Shown one piece after another: positions 21,472 through 32,579 of a stretch of DNA of 64,000 nucleotides (position 1 is its first letter; every line of letters begins with the position of its first letter). The DNA comes from Hydractinia symbiolongicarpus. Its lineage: Eukaryota; Cnidaria; Hydrozoa; Anthoathecata; Hydractiniidae. The notes beneath the pieces were generated by a model. That model did no database searches, was not told where the DNA came from, and was given only the letters and a program-made list of their open reading frames with translations. The position numbers and the translations under genes were made by a program. The DNA lies in NCBI RefSeq assembly GCF_029227915.1, contig NC_079887.1:21075650-21139649 (forward strand), given 5' to 3'.

Positions 21472-21924
21472 TATTTTCATATTTTTTGCAAAAAATTATT
21501 AGGAAGGGCAGGCACTGGCAGTAATGTCACATAGTTACAATCAGAGGGGCGAAAAAGCCAGCCGTTAGGATGAAATCTCCGAGGACGTTAAAACTTAGCG
21601 ATACTTACGTATATTTGAGCCTCGTTTTGTCGCACGAACTAAGAAGCGAAAAAAAAAATTTTTTAACAAAAAAAGCCATAAGTGTGAGGGCAAGCTTGGG
21701 CAAATTTTTAAATACAATTTGTACTTTCCAAATGAAAAACAGTGCTTTTAATTCTGTTGTCTTGGCCACAAAAAGTAGTGATCTATATTTTATGTGGTTA
21801 GCCTCATTAATTCCAATAAATTTACCCTGTCAATTTTTTTCTAGGAGGGACAATAAAAGCGGTTATACAGTGTTAAAAAGCCTCATTTGAGCTACAGAAA
21901 GCCTTTAAATTTATTTTCAACAAC

Positions 21925-22000
21925 TGTTATGTGGGATTGAACCCATATGGATATGAATTGAACGCTCTACCGACTACCTACCGACTATTCCCCAGAAGAA
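21925..22000 (-). repeat. tRNA-like segment
   Basis: The minus strand carries TAGTCGGTAGAGC (A-box-like) and GGGTTCAATCCC (B-box-like) about 40 bases apart. The acceptor arms do not pair, so it is a tRNA-derived SINE head or tRNA pseudogene, different from the SINE at 13065. Confidence 0.5.
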
Positions 22001-22009
22001 GACAACCCT

Positions 22010-23620
22010 CAAAGTAAACAGAGTTGCATGATTTTATTTATTATATCAAGCAAATTGTATCTAATGAAGACTTTTTGAGAGCTCTGTCCCAACAAATGAT
22101 ATATATATATATGTTTGTAGTTTAAAATTTATCCCTCAAAGGCAGTGGATGGTAATGTATTTGAACACTTCACTATATGAAACAGTTTTCTTTTTCTTTT
22201 TAGATTGCCTTCAATGAGAGCGAGAGATATAATCTTTTAATGCGTGAGGAGATAAAAAGAGGAAAGCGGCGCCTCACACCGCGTTTTTATTGTTTTTTTG
22301 TCAAATATTTGAAGCTGTTTTATAAATCTTGATTAAGTTTATTTTTGTTTTAATTATTTCCCGCGAGTTTTTGAATTTCATTGCAGCAGATTCCGTGGCT
22401 TCAAATACCACAAGCTGCTTTGTTCGTCTTCTCATCTTCGAAATCGATAACGCTAAAGTCTCACTTATTATCTGCGTTCCGTGTATTATCTTCCGATTAA
22501 AAAGCGTACCTTACGACGCGCAGTAAGATGTTAGCAGTTCGCCGTATTATATCGAAGAGAAACAAAAAATACAAAAAGTTTCAATTATGCTTTCAACTTG
22601 CGTAATGCTTCGCAACCTTTTTTTATTTTTTAGTTTATTTCTTTATTCGCAATACAACTTGTGGCGAATATTACGGCAGTCGAACAAGAGTAGCAATTTT
22701 AAGTAATTTAACCCAACTAGATTGTGACGATAACAACCCGATGCCACAGCTATTTATTTTGTTTTGAAATTTTTAGAAAATGGAAAAGATACTTGGGGAC
22801 AATGTTGAACAAAATACCCAATATTCTAAATTAAACATAAATTTTGGGAACTTTGAGGGAAAAAATCCATAAATAAAAACAAAACCAGGATAATTTTGTT
22901 GTATTATAACTATTAAGAAAAAAATAAAAACAAGTTGGGCTGAAAAGGCTAGAGAAAACAATTCAATTGAACAATAGAAACTAACAGCAAGAAGCAGTTA
23001 CTGTTTATTCGCTGTTGATCACCTTATCAAATCTTTTGACACCAGAAAAAGATGCAGACTTTTGCATAGGGGTCCGTCCATATTGTCGATGTCAGGCTAA
23101 AATGTTTTTAAAATAAAATGTTTTTGTTTAACTATTTTTGGTTGGCTGCATAGCAATGAAATGACACAAAGAGGATGTCAGAGGCGAATGATATTATTTC
23201 TTTTCTCATTTACTTTGCCAGCAATTTTAATTTGTAGGCATAATACCAGCTGACTATGACCCCACTTCCACTGTACTTGCTTCACGGAGGGTAAGGCATT
23301 AGGTCCCAGCTCATGGTTCATGTTTTATTGTCATACCTGAAAAAGACAATGTAGACAGGAAAATGATGGCTTTACGGGAGTGTGATGCGAGAATTGAATC
23401 TTTAATTTTCCTATTATTATCGATAAATATATAAAAATATAATTTAAGAATTTACAAATAAATCTCATGGCTCTAGCTTTTTTTGCAAGACGTGCTACAT
23501 ACCCTGATTATACGAAAAATATTCTTGGTTATCGTGAGTTAAAGGCTTGTTTTTAATGTTTATTGGTAAGTACATCTCAAACTTGCTTCTTTTTCCCCCA
23601 TGCACAGCCATAAAAACTTT
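22010..23620. other. Non-coding gap
   Basis: AT-rich sequence. A TA dinucleotide run occurs near 22098-22111. Short frames at 22329-22526 and 22773-22961 have no recognisable domain. Confidence 0.45.
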
Positions 23621-23622
23621 GT

Positions 23623-23682
23623 AAAAATGTTGCTAGGGAGGAATATGGATAAATATCCATATGTCTTCCTAGCAACATTTTT
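23623..23682. repeat. 60-bp hairpin (foldback element)
   Basis: Perfect 15-bp outer arms AAAAATGTTGCTAGG/CCTAGCAACATTTTT enclose an inner palindrome around ATATGGATA. It is probably a miniature foldback transposon. Confidence 0.6.
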
Positions 23683-23689
23683 AATGAAA

Positions 23690-25199
23690 CATAGTTATTT
23701 GTGTGTCGTTATATTAGTTATTTTATTTGATTTTGGGATTAAGACGTTCCTTAATTTTTGCTACTTCGCCTAAATTTTATTTTGTGGCTGCCACAAAAAA
23801 GGTTTTTGTTAGCCTCTCCTTTAAGACTAGCTCAGCACCGGCGTCGCACGCTAGACGTAGTAGCCCTACAGGATAACTACATTAGCACTCTTTTTGTTTT
23901 ACTGTGATAACAAACAGATTTGCTAAACATGTCCTAAAGAAGGAAAATATTTTTCTTAAATCTACGCCTTTCGAGTGGTACAAAGTTTTACTTCTCAACA
24001 CACTTTCGTACCAGCATGAATTCTCCTACTTACCGTTGTAAAACATTCTAGTTAAAACTTAAAATTTAAGCCGTACCTTCATTTCATCAACTTAAATAAT
24101 TCTATAAAGATTGGCAAGCCACAAACAATTCCTGCTAACCTGTCTAAGTGTTTTCATTGATAATATGAAAAAGCCATATTATTGGCTAAAAGTTTCTGGC
24201 TTATTTGATATGACGTCACACCTGTTGTCATGGTGACACATCTGTCAGGAGGTGGTATCAAAAAAAACTTAACTTTTTGTAGAAATTGCTTTACATTCAT
24301 TTTATGCATTACTTATAGGTTTTTTAAACATATTTATTTGTTTACGGGTTATAATCTTGTAAAGTTAGTTAGTTAAGGTGCATTTATTTATTTTTATGAC
24401 AACATATTAAAAAATAATCTTTTGTGCATAGTTTGACTTTTAAATAAATTATAGAGAAAAAGTATTCGGCCACAAAGACGATTCATGTAATAAATTATTT
24501 ACTTCGTCTGGTTTAAATTTGATTGAAGCTCTTATGCATTCAATAGTAAATGAAGATAATGTAAGATATAATTTCTCTTCTTATAAGGAAGCGTCGCTGT
24601 CAAAAGTAAGGCAAGATTATTTTGTCTCGTAGCTACTATATATTTTTTAGTTGAAATTTGAAATCTCTAGAAGTATACAATGTTTTAGTGAAAATACTTA
24701 CAAATTTTTATTTACAAAAATATGAACCATATTAAGGTTACTGTAAAGGAAACACCTCATATGACAAGTAGTCTCAAAAAAAACTTACAAATTATCAATA
24801 CTTTTATATTTTTTCTTATTTTTTTGTTTTGTTTCTGTATGCTTGATGAAAGTTGTATTTTATGATGTTATTTTCGTGAAATGTTGATTTTCCAAAAAGG
24901 AAATATAATTTAATAAACACACACCATTTTTTTTTCACCGTACAAATATTGCTTCTTTTCGGAACGCGTGTTCGCAGACTCGTTTTTGCACCATTACAGA
25001 AATTCGAATTGTAGAAAGTTTTTCAAAGAGTTTCTTAAAGAAAATTGACGGTGACTGAACACTCGTTCGAATTATAGAAATTTTCAAATTATAGAGATTC
25101 GAACTGGACGGTCGTTACGAAATTATTTGTAATTATATATAATTATTAAAAAAAATGCATATTTTTTTCTTTCTGCCGTCATAACTTGCTTATAAGTAA
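23690..25199. other. Non-coding gap
   Basis: No gene is supported. The segment at 25000-25110 contains repeated 'gaattatagaa'-like phrases resembling degraded pogo/Tigger ends, but this is too weak to call. Confidence 0.4.
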
Positions 25200-25689
25200 T
25201 CTCTATAATAATAGCCGTCGTCTGTCTGTCTCTGCGCGGACCCCCCGCTGAGTCAGAAAATGATGTCACGGAAACACCAATATCAAATGCGATATATTTT
25301 TGTCTACTTTGTTGCGACGGGTAAATTTAAAGGACGGGCGACCCCGTGGATTTTTCGACGGGCTAACGACTAGTCTCTATAATAATAGCCGTCGTCTGTC
25401 TGTCTCTGCGCGGACCCCCGCTAAGTTAGAAAATGATGTTACGGAATCACGAATATCAAATGCGATATATTCTTATCCACTTTGTTGCCACGGGTAAATT
25501 CAAAGGACGGGCGAACCCGTGGATTTTTCCACGGGCAACGACTAGTCTATATTATAATGCCCGTATACGTCTGTCTGTCTGTCTGTCTGTCACGCAAAAT
25601 GGTAGCTTAGCTGCGCAATAGCGAGAAGCACGCAATGCGGTATAAAAAGGACGGGCGAACCCGTGGATTTTCCACAGGCTAACGACTAG
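25200..25689 (+). mobile_element. Head-to-tail array of three mini-Helitrons
   Basis: There are three units: 25200-25373 (174 bp), 25374-25545 (172 bp) and 25546-25689 (144 bp). Each begins TCT(C)TATA, carries a GTCT-rich tract and 'ggacgggcga', and ends with a short hairpin (CCGTGGATTTTTCCACGG or close variants), about 8-10 bases, then CTAG. The units abut directly (CTAG followed by TCTCTATA). The array is preceded by A (25199) and followed by T (25690), as expected for Helitron insertion between A and T. No coding capacity; these need an autonomous partner. Confidence 0.8.
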
Positions 25690-25699
25690 TTTATACAAA

Positions 25700-26040
25700 A
25701 AATCCGGGCCCTTTTTTGCATAATTTATACAGCTTTTCATTACAAAAAATTTGAATGGGCCAATAGGAAGCTTTCGGAAAAAGAGACCACAAACGTGAAA
25801 AAATGTATGCGAAAATTTACTAACAAGATATTCGTTTTTAAAGATTTTCGTAAGTGTTAAGAGAATGTGTGAACTGAGTATGCAGAAAGATAATTAATAG
25901 TGTGCGAACTTTGTTTATGCTGAATATGCGTGCACGCGTTCAGAAGTCAGGGTTGCAAGAGACAGCTTTATGAACACAGCACAATGAAAAAATGCCTTAA
26001 ACTAGAGTAGCACAGAAGAAAAAAATAACTGAGAAGAATG
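25700..26040. other. Non-coding gap
   Basis: Nothing recognised. Confidence 0.4.
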
Positions 26041-26043
26041 AGA

Positions 26044-26170
26044 ATACGACTCCGAGGAAGCTGTTAAAAAAATGGGTTTGTTCCGGCTTGCTGATGACTT
26101 CGTCGAAGGTGTATGTTCACCAACATCATCAAACCACGACCCTTTTCTTATGCCAGAAGGCCTTTTTTAG
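26044..26170 (+). other. Possible coding fragment of unknown origin
   Basis: A frame of about 42 codons, ending at a TAG near 26168, has protein-like composition (acidic start, then Met-Gly-Leu-Phe-Arg-Leu-Ala-Asp-Asp-Phe, then Met-Pro-Glu-Gly-Leu-Phe). It is bounded upstream by a TGA. No family is recognised. It could be an exon end or a transposon fragment. Confidence 0.2.
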
Positions 26171-26179
26171 CAGGTGAAG

Positions 26180-28560
26180 TTAAATTATGAGTGCTACTTC
26201 TTTTACGGTTTCTCGAAGAACGGGAAGGATTAGCTACTTATTTAACTATATTTCAACATGATTCCAATTTGATATTCAGATTTCCGATAGCTTGGCACCG
26301 TAGCTATAAATACACATATTTTCACGTCGACTTGTTAGATAATTTTGTTTATTTCTTAAAAAGATGATTACGCTATTGTTAGGACAATTATCTACATCAG
26401 CTAGCTTTGAATTTTTTGCGATCTCAGATCTCATATGCATACTCCTTCACTTTGATTTTTGTTTTTGCATGCATATTTTTATACGGGAGTTCCAATCATG
26501 CATAATGTTTAAAAAAATATGCTCAACTCATTTTGCACATATTTTCTCGAAGATGTGATGGATATGAAACCTCTGAAAAGGCTTTCTCCAAAAAAATGGG
26601 ATGTTACAAATATTTTCATGAATATAAAATATGTCATTCGAAATTTTTTTCGATATGTCATGCAATCCTTGCAAAAACCTAAAAAATTGCTTTCTTCCGT
26701 GTTTTTTTTTTTAATTTCAAGGAAAAATTGTGTGATTTTTAATTTTCATCCATCCACCATTTTTTACAAAACCCATCAGGCCACTATTTCCTTTTTTTTT
26801 CAATTATTTACTTTGTTTATAAGCAAGATTTTTTCTTTTGATTAGATCTTCTTAGAAGAACTAAGCTGCACATGTCATTTCAACGTTTGATCCTGAAAAT
26901 GTTTCTCATAATAAACGCGTTTTTGGTTATGAATTGTCCTAGTTCAATTCCACTGTTAGGAGCCTAATCACATTTTTAAATAATAATTAAATAATCAATT
27001 GGTTATTCAAGCTTTTAAGAAAGAAAGTATTAGTTGTTTCCTCGTATATTTCAAAAATTGGATAAGCCAATAAGAATTCGTCGGTTATTCATAATGTAAA
27101 ACAGTAAACAGTACGCATGCGCGTGTCTAACGTCAGCAACAGTGTAAAATATCAACCACAATATATAAGTTTGAAAGAGGTAGACCTACTTTTTTACGTA
27201 CTGAATATTGAATGAATGAATATATACTCCATCGTAGCTTTTACGAAACCCCTGCGAATGAGTTCACATTTAAAATTACAAATAAATTTTTTTTCTTGTC
27301 TATTTAATTTTTTTTTCAATAAAAATGACAATGACGCTTTCGAAGTTTGTTTCACTTTCAGCATACACGTCTGTATTGAACATGAAACCCAAGCTTGTGT
27401 TGGAAATGTTTTTACGAGCAGGCTGCGGAAAATATTTAATGCAATTACATATTCGTATTTATACTTTATATTTTCTTGTTAATTATTAATAGTTCACCTC
27501 ACTTCTTATTATCGTTCTTAGGCGTCTTCCCAGTTCTCACAATAGATTTCAATATTCAATTCAATATAGCCAATTCGTACATCTAGCTGAATTCACCTTT
27601 TTTGCTAGTTCGTTTGTAATAAAATTGTATATTTAAAAGTCGCTGTGCTGGAATATAATTATAGAAATGTTTTGAGTTATGAAAACATTTGTTTTTTTTA
27701 CATTATGCTACTCGAATTTACTTTTTGAATTTTTTCGTGTCACTCTGTTGATTATTTTTTTCTTTCCTTCCTTAAAAATCTTTATCTGTATTCGTCTGAT
27801 TAGGGATTTTATCTTTTGTTATTTTTTATATTTATTTTTTATAGTATTACTGTATGTGTTATCAAATTGTTTTTTCTTCTGTGTTTAGTCAAGCTTCACT
27901 CCAAACTCCAAATTTCTTAAAAATGCTATAAAACACGTGCGTGGTTAGCATATTTTTTTATATCCTCCCCAGTCTCTAGCTGCTCTTTTTATGTATTTAT
28001 ATTTTTTGCACGTTTTAATTGAGAACTCGATCTTTCGAGATAAAATCACCTTTTTAAAATAATTCTTTCTTGGTTTACTTTTAATCCGAACTTACTTGGA
28101 AATTCAACGTGAAAGATTTTAACACTACGTCAATTTTACCTCATCTTTCGTCTCGAGAAACCTTTCAGGCTCCACAGCAAAATCTCTGGGACTTTATTCA
28201 AGTCATTTACTGCAAGGTTGTATTGTATTATATTGCATTTGTTGAGAAAATTACTTAGATCTCTTGTTGTATTTAGCAGGGCCGAAAAGTTTTCTTATTA
28301 TAAATATTTTTCTTTACGAATCAAATTCTTATACTTATTCTTATCTCGACACACAATTTCTTTTCAAAACATTTACACAAGTAAACCGTCATCACGAATA
28401 TGCTACTGAAGGCTATCTGGCTATTTAGATTAATATATATAAATAGCTGTAGTTTCCCTTTAAAGCGTTTTGTTGTTACAGCAGTCTCAGGTTTATCCAC
28501 CTTGACTCTTGTACCAGTATAAAAAACGAATGTTAACATTTAATCTTCATTTGAAGTTGA
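26180..28560. other. Non-coding gap upstream of the second glycosyltransferase-like gene
   Basis: AT-rich and T-tract-rich sequence. The frames at 26364-27888 are low-complexity, Phe-rich translations of T runs. An acceptor-like TTTCTTTAG ends at 28578, so a non-coding first exon of the gene at 28599 probably lies in this interval. Confidence 0.4.
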
Positions 28561-28598
28561 CATTTCACATTTCTTTAGATCCCAAAAAGAAACAAGTT

Positions 28599-29528
28599 AT
28601 GTTGAACATTAAAAGAAAATGTGTAATAGCTGCTTTAATTTTCATTTTTCTGTTCCTGATTTTATCCACATTCCAGTTGCAAACAGATTTCTTTAAATTT
28701 ACACATGTGTTTAATTGTGGTCAACGAAATATTTCAACAATCGAGCCTTATGAAGTAGAACGAATTAAAAAAAACTTGGTTCTTTCATATACCATATTTG
28801 GTAGAGATTCGGCAAAAAAATGGGGACATCTGATTGGAATGGTTGCTGAAGAAGCAATAAAAAGTAATTTGTATCAAAACTGGACAGTTCGAATTTACCA
28901 CGATAAATCTCTTAGCAAAGAATATATCAAAAGTTATACTTCTAAATTTGACAATCTAAAATTTTATGATGTCACAGCAACGTCATTGTACGGAGACATA
29001 ACGTCAATCAATGGTAGAGTATGGAGATTCTTGCCTTTGGCGGATGATACTGTCGATATTGTTTGCTTCAGAGATCTAGACTCACCGATCATAAAAAGAG
29101 AAGAGGATGCAGTAAAGAAATGGTTGGAAAGTGGTCACATCATGCATGTTATGCGGGATCATTATTGGCATACAACTGAAGTCTTAGCGGGCTTATGGGG
29201 TTTTCGAAGTGCTTTGGATAGAACATTAGCCAAAAAAATCGTCAATATGGTTTTGATAAACGCCGAGAAAAGGTCTGGAAATCACGAAGCTACAAAATTG
29301 AACGACCAAGCAGTTTTAGCCAGATATATTTGGCCATTAGTGAAACCTAAAAGTTTACAACACGATTCGTACCTTTGTACGAGATACGATGGTACTGTAC
29401 CGTTTCCAACGAAAAGATATGATGATTTTTTGTTTGTTGGATGTATTCGACCTTGTAATGTGACTGAAAGAAAACCATGTGATATAAAATGTCGGCCAAA
29501 AAATCATACAGATTGGACATACTGTTAA
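28599..29528 (+). CDS. Type II membrane glycosyltransferase-like protein, copy 2
   Basis: This is an intact 309-residue paralogue of the proteins at 15500 and 35923. A basic N-terminus (Met-Leu-Asn-Ile-Lys-Arg-Lys) precedes one membrane segment (about residues 9-25). The lumenal domain keeps the same blocks, including Trp-Arg-Phe-Leu-Pro, Arg-Asp-Leu-Asp-Ser-Pro-Ile and His-Val-Met-Arg-Asp-His-Tyr-Trp-His, and the Cys-rich tail ends Asp-Trp-Thr-Tyr-Cys. The open frame extends 30 codons upstream, but that part crosses a splice acceptor (TTTCTTTAG ending at 28578), so I use the ATG after it. The middle third is nearly identical in DNA to the other copies, pointing to recent duplication or gene conversion. 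Function is inferred from the DxD-like motif and topology; no substrate can be named. Confidence 0.75.
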   Translation: MLNIKRKCVIAALIFIFLFLILSTFQLQTDFFKFTHVFNCGQRNISTIEPYEVERIKKNLVLSYTIFGRDSAKKWGHLIGMVAEEAIKSNLYQNWTVRIYHDKSLSKEYIKSYTSKFDNLKFYDVTATSLYGDITSINGRVWRFLPLADDTVDIVCFRDLDSPIIKREEDAVKKWLESGHIMHVMRDHYWHTTEVLAGLWGFRSALDRTLAKKIVNMVLINAEKRSGNHEATKLNDQAVLARYIWPLVKPKSLQHDSYLCTRYDGTVPFPTKRYDDFLFVGCIRPCNVTERKPCDIKCRPKNHTDWTYC

Positions 29529-29533
29529 CACGT

Positions 29534-29576
29534 CGAAATCATTTGTTTTGTTTTCACTGAACAAAACAAATTTCGA
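29534..29576. repeat. 3' flanking hairpin
   Basis: The arms CGAAATcATTTGTTTTGTT and AACAAAACAAATTTCG flank a short loop just after the stop codon of the second glycosyltransferase-like gene, so it would lie in the 3' UTR. Its role is unknown. Confidence 0.4.
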
Positions 29577-29599
29577 TAGCATACAACTATCACAAGTAC

Positions 29600-30289
29600 A
29601 AAGATAAACTTTTTACAATTAGTATACATATCCAGTACATAATTAAAAATGATAGGAGTATAAAAGATTCTGCAATCTTGGCATCTTACACCTCACTTCC
29701 TGTCATTTAAAGAGCCGTCAGCAAGAAATGCGATTTTAGATATATGTAGATGGATTGTTTTTTTTCCTCATCATTTAAGAAATAGTTTGATTTAAAATTT
29801 TTGGTTGACAAAAAATTATTACCTAGAAATCTAGTTGGATATTTATGTTGAACTTTCTTAAAAAAATATTTAATGCTATTAAATTTTCCACCTTATACAT
29901 GAAGGTAAGGACTTGAAATATGTTTAGCTGGCATACATACTCAGTTTCTGTAGCTATGGCCTAGATTGGGAATATTTGTTTTGTCTTAATATAACCCTAC
30001 TGGCATGTTTAAATCATGGCATGTGTTAATCCTGCTGGTTCTGCATTTTTTCTTTTAAATTTTGTTATATTAATGCTACCCCATGGCAACGCTTTCATAA
30101 TTTAAATAGCAATGTTAAAAAGAAAATGTATGCTCCTTGAAGAGGTTTTATTCAGAGCAGAACTTTTAGAAATCTCTTTTTTAACTAACTTAATATGTTC
30201 TCTCCAAGTCGAAAGATTTTAAAATTTACAAAATGTGATATGGAAACCTGATTAGTGCAAACTCACGTGACTATAACCATCCAATTAAA
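29600..30289. other. Non-coding gap
   Basis: AT-rich spacer. Nothing recognised. Confidence 0.45.
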
Positions 30290-30292
30290 ACT

Positions 30293-30902
30293 ACAGTAGA
30301 CTCTTGATATAACGAACCTCCGATATAACGAACACCTCGATTTAACGAACCAAAGTTTGTTCCCCTTGGATTCTGCCTTAAGAAACTCTTAAAAGCTCCT
30401 TCTATATAAAGAACCCCCGATATAACGAACCCTCGAATATGCGTACCAAATTTTCCGTCCGCTGAATCAATAAAACCTGTATATAACGAACTCAAAGTAT
30501 CAAATGCTACAAAATACGGCAAACAAAACCAAAAACACATGTTTTAAATATTTTTACATCACCCAGGTAGCACTTTACGTACAGAAAAAAGAAAACGCAA
30601 TGCAATATCATCCAAATTGAGTGATTCGAACCATAACATTCGACGTTCAAATCTAAACACTAAGTGTAAATAAATCGCGAAAAACTATTCAAAATTTTAA
30701 GGTGAAGAAGGCAAATTAAAACACCAAGTGAATGAAAATGACGCAAGTGAATATCTCTATAACCGATAAATATAAAGCGCTGCAGAAAATTGCACACGGC
30801 AAAAGTATAAACAAAAGCATTGCTGAAGAATATGGTATCAATAAAAACATTGTCTCGACCTGGATTGCAAATAAAAGAAAAATAACCGAAGCTAAAATAT
30901 AG
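30293..30902 (+). mobile_element. pogo/Tigger-type transposon, 5' part
   Basis: It begins CAGTAGACTC after a TA (30291-30292) and has repeated GATATAACGAAC motifs (30311-30330 and 30419-30430), a layout typical of pogo/Tigger ends. A short frame with a CENP-B-like helix-turn-helix follows at 30738-30902. The catalytic domain and the right inverted end were not found, so it is truncated. Confidence 0.6.
30738..30902 (+). pseudogene. Transposase N-terminal CENP-B/psq-like DNA-binding fragment
   Basis: A 54-residue frame encodes Thr-Asp-Lys-Tyr-Lys-Ala-Leu then Gly-Lys-Ser-Ile-Asn-Lys-Ser-Ile-Ala-Glu-Glu-Tyr-Gly-Ile and Thr-Trp-Ile-Ala-Asn-Lys-Arg. This is the helix-turn-helix pattern of the CENP-B N-terminus and pogo/Tigger transposases, which binds the element ends. 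The frame stops where the sequence joins an unrelated minus-strand fragment. Confidence 0.6.
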
Positions 30903-30989
30903 TCTTAGTAAAACGTCCTGATCTTCCTTTTTCAAACGTCCAACTAATTTATCATCTTCCGTTTTGACACAAACAGCATATTTGTCCAC
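30903..30989 (-). pseudogene. Fragment of an unknown multicopy cnidarian-type protein
   Basis: The minus strand reads Met-Asp-Lys-Tyr-Ala-Val-Cys-Val-Lys then Leu-Val-Gly-Arg-Leu-Lys-Lys-Glu. The style resembles HIRAN-like repeats, but the assignment is weak. It is cut off at the pogo/Tigger fragment. Confidence 0.25.
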
Positions 30990-31113
30990 TATATTTTAAG
31001 GCTTGCTCAAATTTTCACTCAATTTTGGCGACCATATGTTTTTATAAACAACATAGTCAGCGCCGTTGGCCGATTCCTTTTTTAACATATTTATAGTTGC
31101 AATATTTGCCAGG

Positions 31114-31662
31114 ACCCGCTCACACTGCACGGTTTTTGAAAATGGCGGCGAACAGGGAGGATTTTCTCAGTGGGGAAGATGATTAGTTTTACTTAATTGA
31201 GGGTGGATTTTTGGACGATGATGTGATTTTAACGTTGATATACATGCAGTTATATCTAAGGAATCATCTACCGTGAAAAATACTGATGAATTTGTTTGTA
31301 GTGAATGTGGAAAAGTGACAAAAACAGGCAGAGGTTTGACAAGACATAAAAACGTCAAACATCAAGGGAAAAATAGTGAATCAACTGATGAAAATGCGTA
31401 TATCCCTCTTTCTAAAAAGGAGCAGCTGTTGAAGAAGTTTCACCCTTTGAAATTACGTGTAATTGTTGTTGAATGTATCACCATAGTAAAGAAAGGTATG
31501 TGTTTCCCTGAGCAACAAGGAATGCATTTTCAAACATCAACTTTTTTGTTGAGGAGGCTGCGAAATTCTGGGGAAAAATCAAATTTGCCATTGAGAAGTA
31601 CAGTGGAAGTGCTGAGAAATTTTATTCTGAGTTCTTTAAGATTTCTGAAAATTCTTGTATAA
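31114..31662 (+). pseudogene. C2H2 zinc-finger protein fragment, copy 2 of the dispersed 5' family
   Basis: The start matches 1-50 and 301-345. An ATG at 31142 opens Met-Ala-Ala-Asn but meets a TAG at 31184. After a small frameshift near 31222 a frame encodes Phe-Val-Cys-Ser-Glu-Cys-Gly-Lys, followed by His-Lys-Asn-Val-Lys-His: a C-x2-C-x12-H-x4-H zinc finger. The remainder to 31662 is Lys- and Leu-rich without a recognised domain. The frameshift and stop make it a pseudogene. It may be a transposon-encoded DNA-binding protein. Confidence 0.5.
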
Positions 31663-31689
31663 TTAAAATGTTCTGGGACAACATGTTTC

Positions 31690-32560
31690 TGAAAATTTAC
31701 TTCTTTGTCAGGATCTGGTGTTTCAATGCCATCGCATATGTCTTAACTATTTAGCTCGGCAATAAGGTTTGACTGGATAACATTGTGGAATGACCGGCCA
31801 TTCGATAAATAAAATTGATGCTGTTCAGGTAACATCCAACCATAAACTCTTATAGAATACGACAATGATTTATCAATAAAAATTTCGTACTTTGGTAATA
31901 CAATCAGAGGGACAAGTTACAGTAATAACATCTTCTTCACTTTTGATATTCCAGCAACTAGCCAAAGATAAATTTTTAATTTGATGTGTGAAGTCAAAAA
32001 AAGCTTTGTATACAGAGAATTAGGAAGGGATAACTGTTGTAAAACCATAAATTCTTCATGTTTCTGAATTGATGTTGAAGAACTGATGGATAATGTTAAG
32101 GCTGCCAGAGGTAACACTATTTAAAAGAAGATTCAACGTTGGCAAAGCTCCTTCTTTCAATGCTTTTCGCGTTGGATCTAAACAGACAGGAGAATTTAGC
32201 AGGTTGAGTATAGCCAGCCCCAAATGTGCATTATATTTTCATGCAAGTCTGTTAACCAAGGAACAGCAATAAAAAAAGAACAAAATAGTTCTACTTACAC
32301 ACATAATAGTCGTCCTCTGTGAAGTGTCTTTCACCTTTCACATATATACAACTTGCGACTTTGTATGCGATCTCTTAGAGATTGGTCTATTACTCTGTAC
32401 TTCGTAATAACATTGATGAGATCAGCGCCCCACTTCTTGTTTACTTCGTTGTTAGCCAATGAAACTTTAAACAAACTAAGTCTATGTTTCCTGGACATAG
32501 AACAGCTAGGAATTGCACAGTTTCTGCATGGTACATACAGCACTAAAAGAGATGTTGTAT
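31690..32560 (-). pseudogene. THAP-domain protein remnant
   Basis: On the minus strand, 32543-32331 encodes Cys-x4-Cys (Cys-Ala-Ile-Pro-Ser-Cys), then Asn-Lys-Lys-Trp, then Leu-Tyr-Ile-Cys-Glu-Arg. The matching His-Phe of the C2CH THAP zinc finger follows after a 7-base tandem duplication (gtgaaag twice) that shifts the frame near 32330. Further downstream in broken frames (about 31700-31900) come Pro-Lys-Tyr-Glu-Ile-Phe-Ile-Asp-Lys-Ser-Leu and Gly-Arg-Ser-Phe-His-Asn-Val, which I associate with multicopy cnidarian THAP proteins. Several stops occur. THAP proteins are sequence-specific DNA-binding factors, often transposon-derived. Confidence 0.6.
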
Positions 32561-32579
32561 AAAATCAAAATAATTTATT

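Noticed and set aside
21925-22000. Functional tRNA gene on the minus strand
   Set aside because: The boxes are good but the acceptor arms do not pair, so it is kept only as a tRNA-derived repeat.
24950-25115. Possible pogo/Tigger end with 'gaattatagaa' motifs
   Set aside because: The motifs are loose, and no TA-flanked inverted end or transposase was found.
26364-27888. Several small Phe/Leu-rich frames that look like membrane proteins
   Set aside because: They are translations of T-rich sequence without any domain, consistent with chance.
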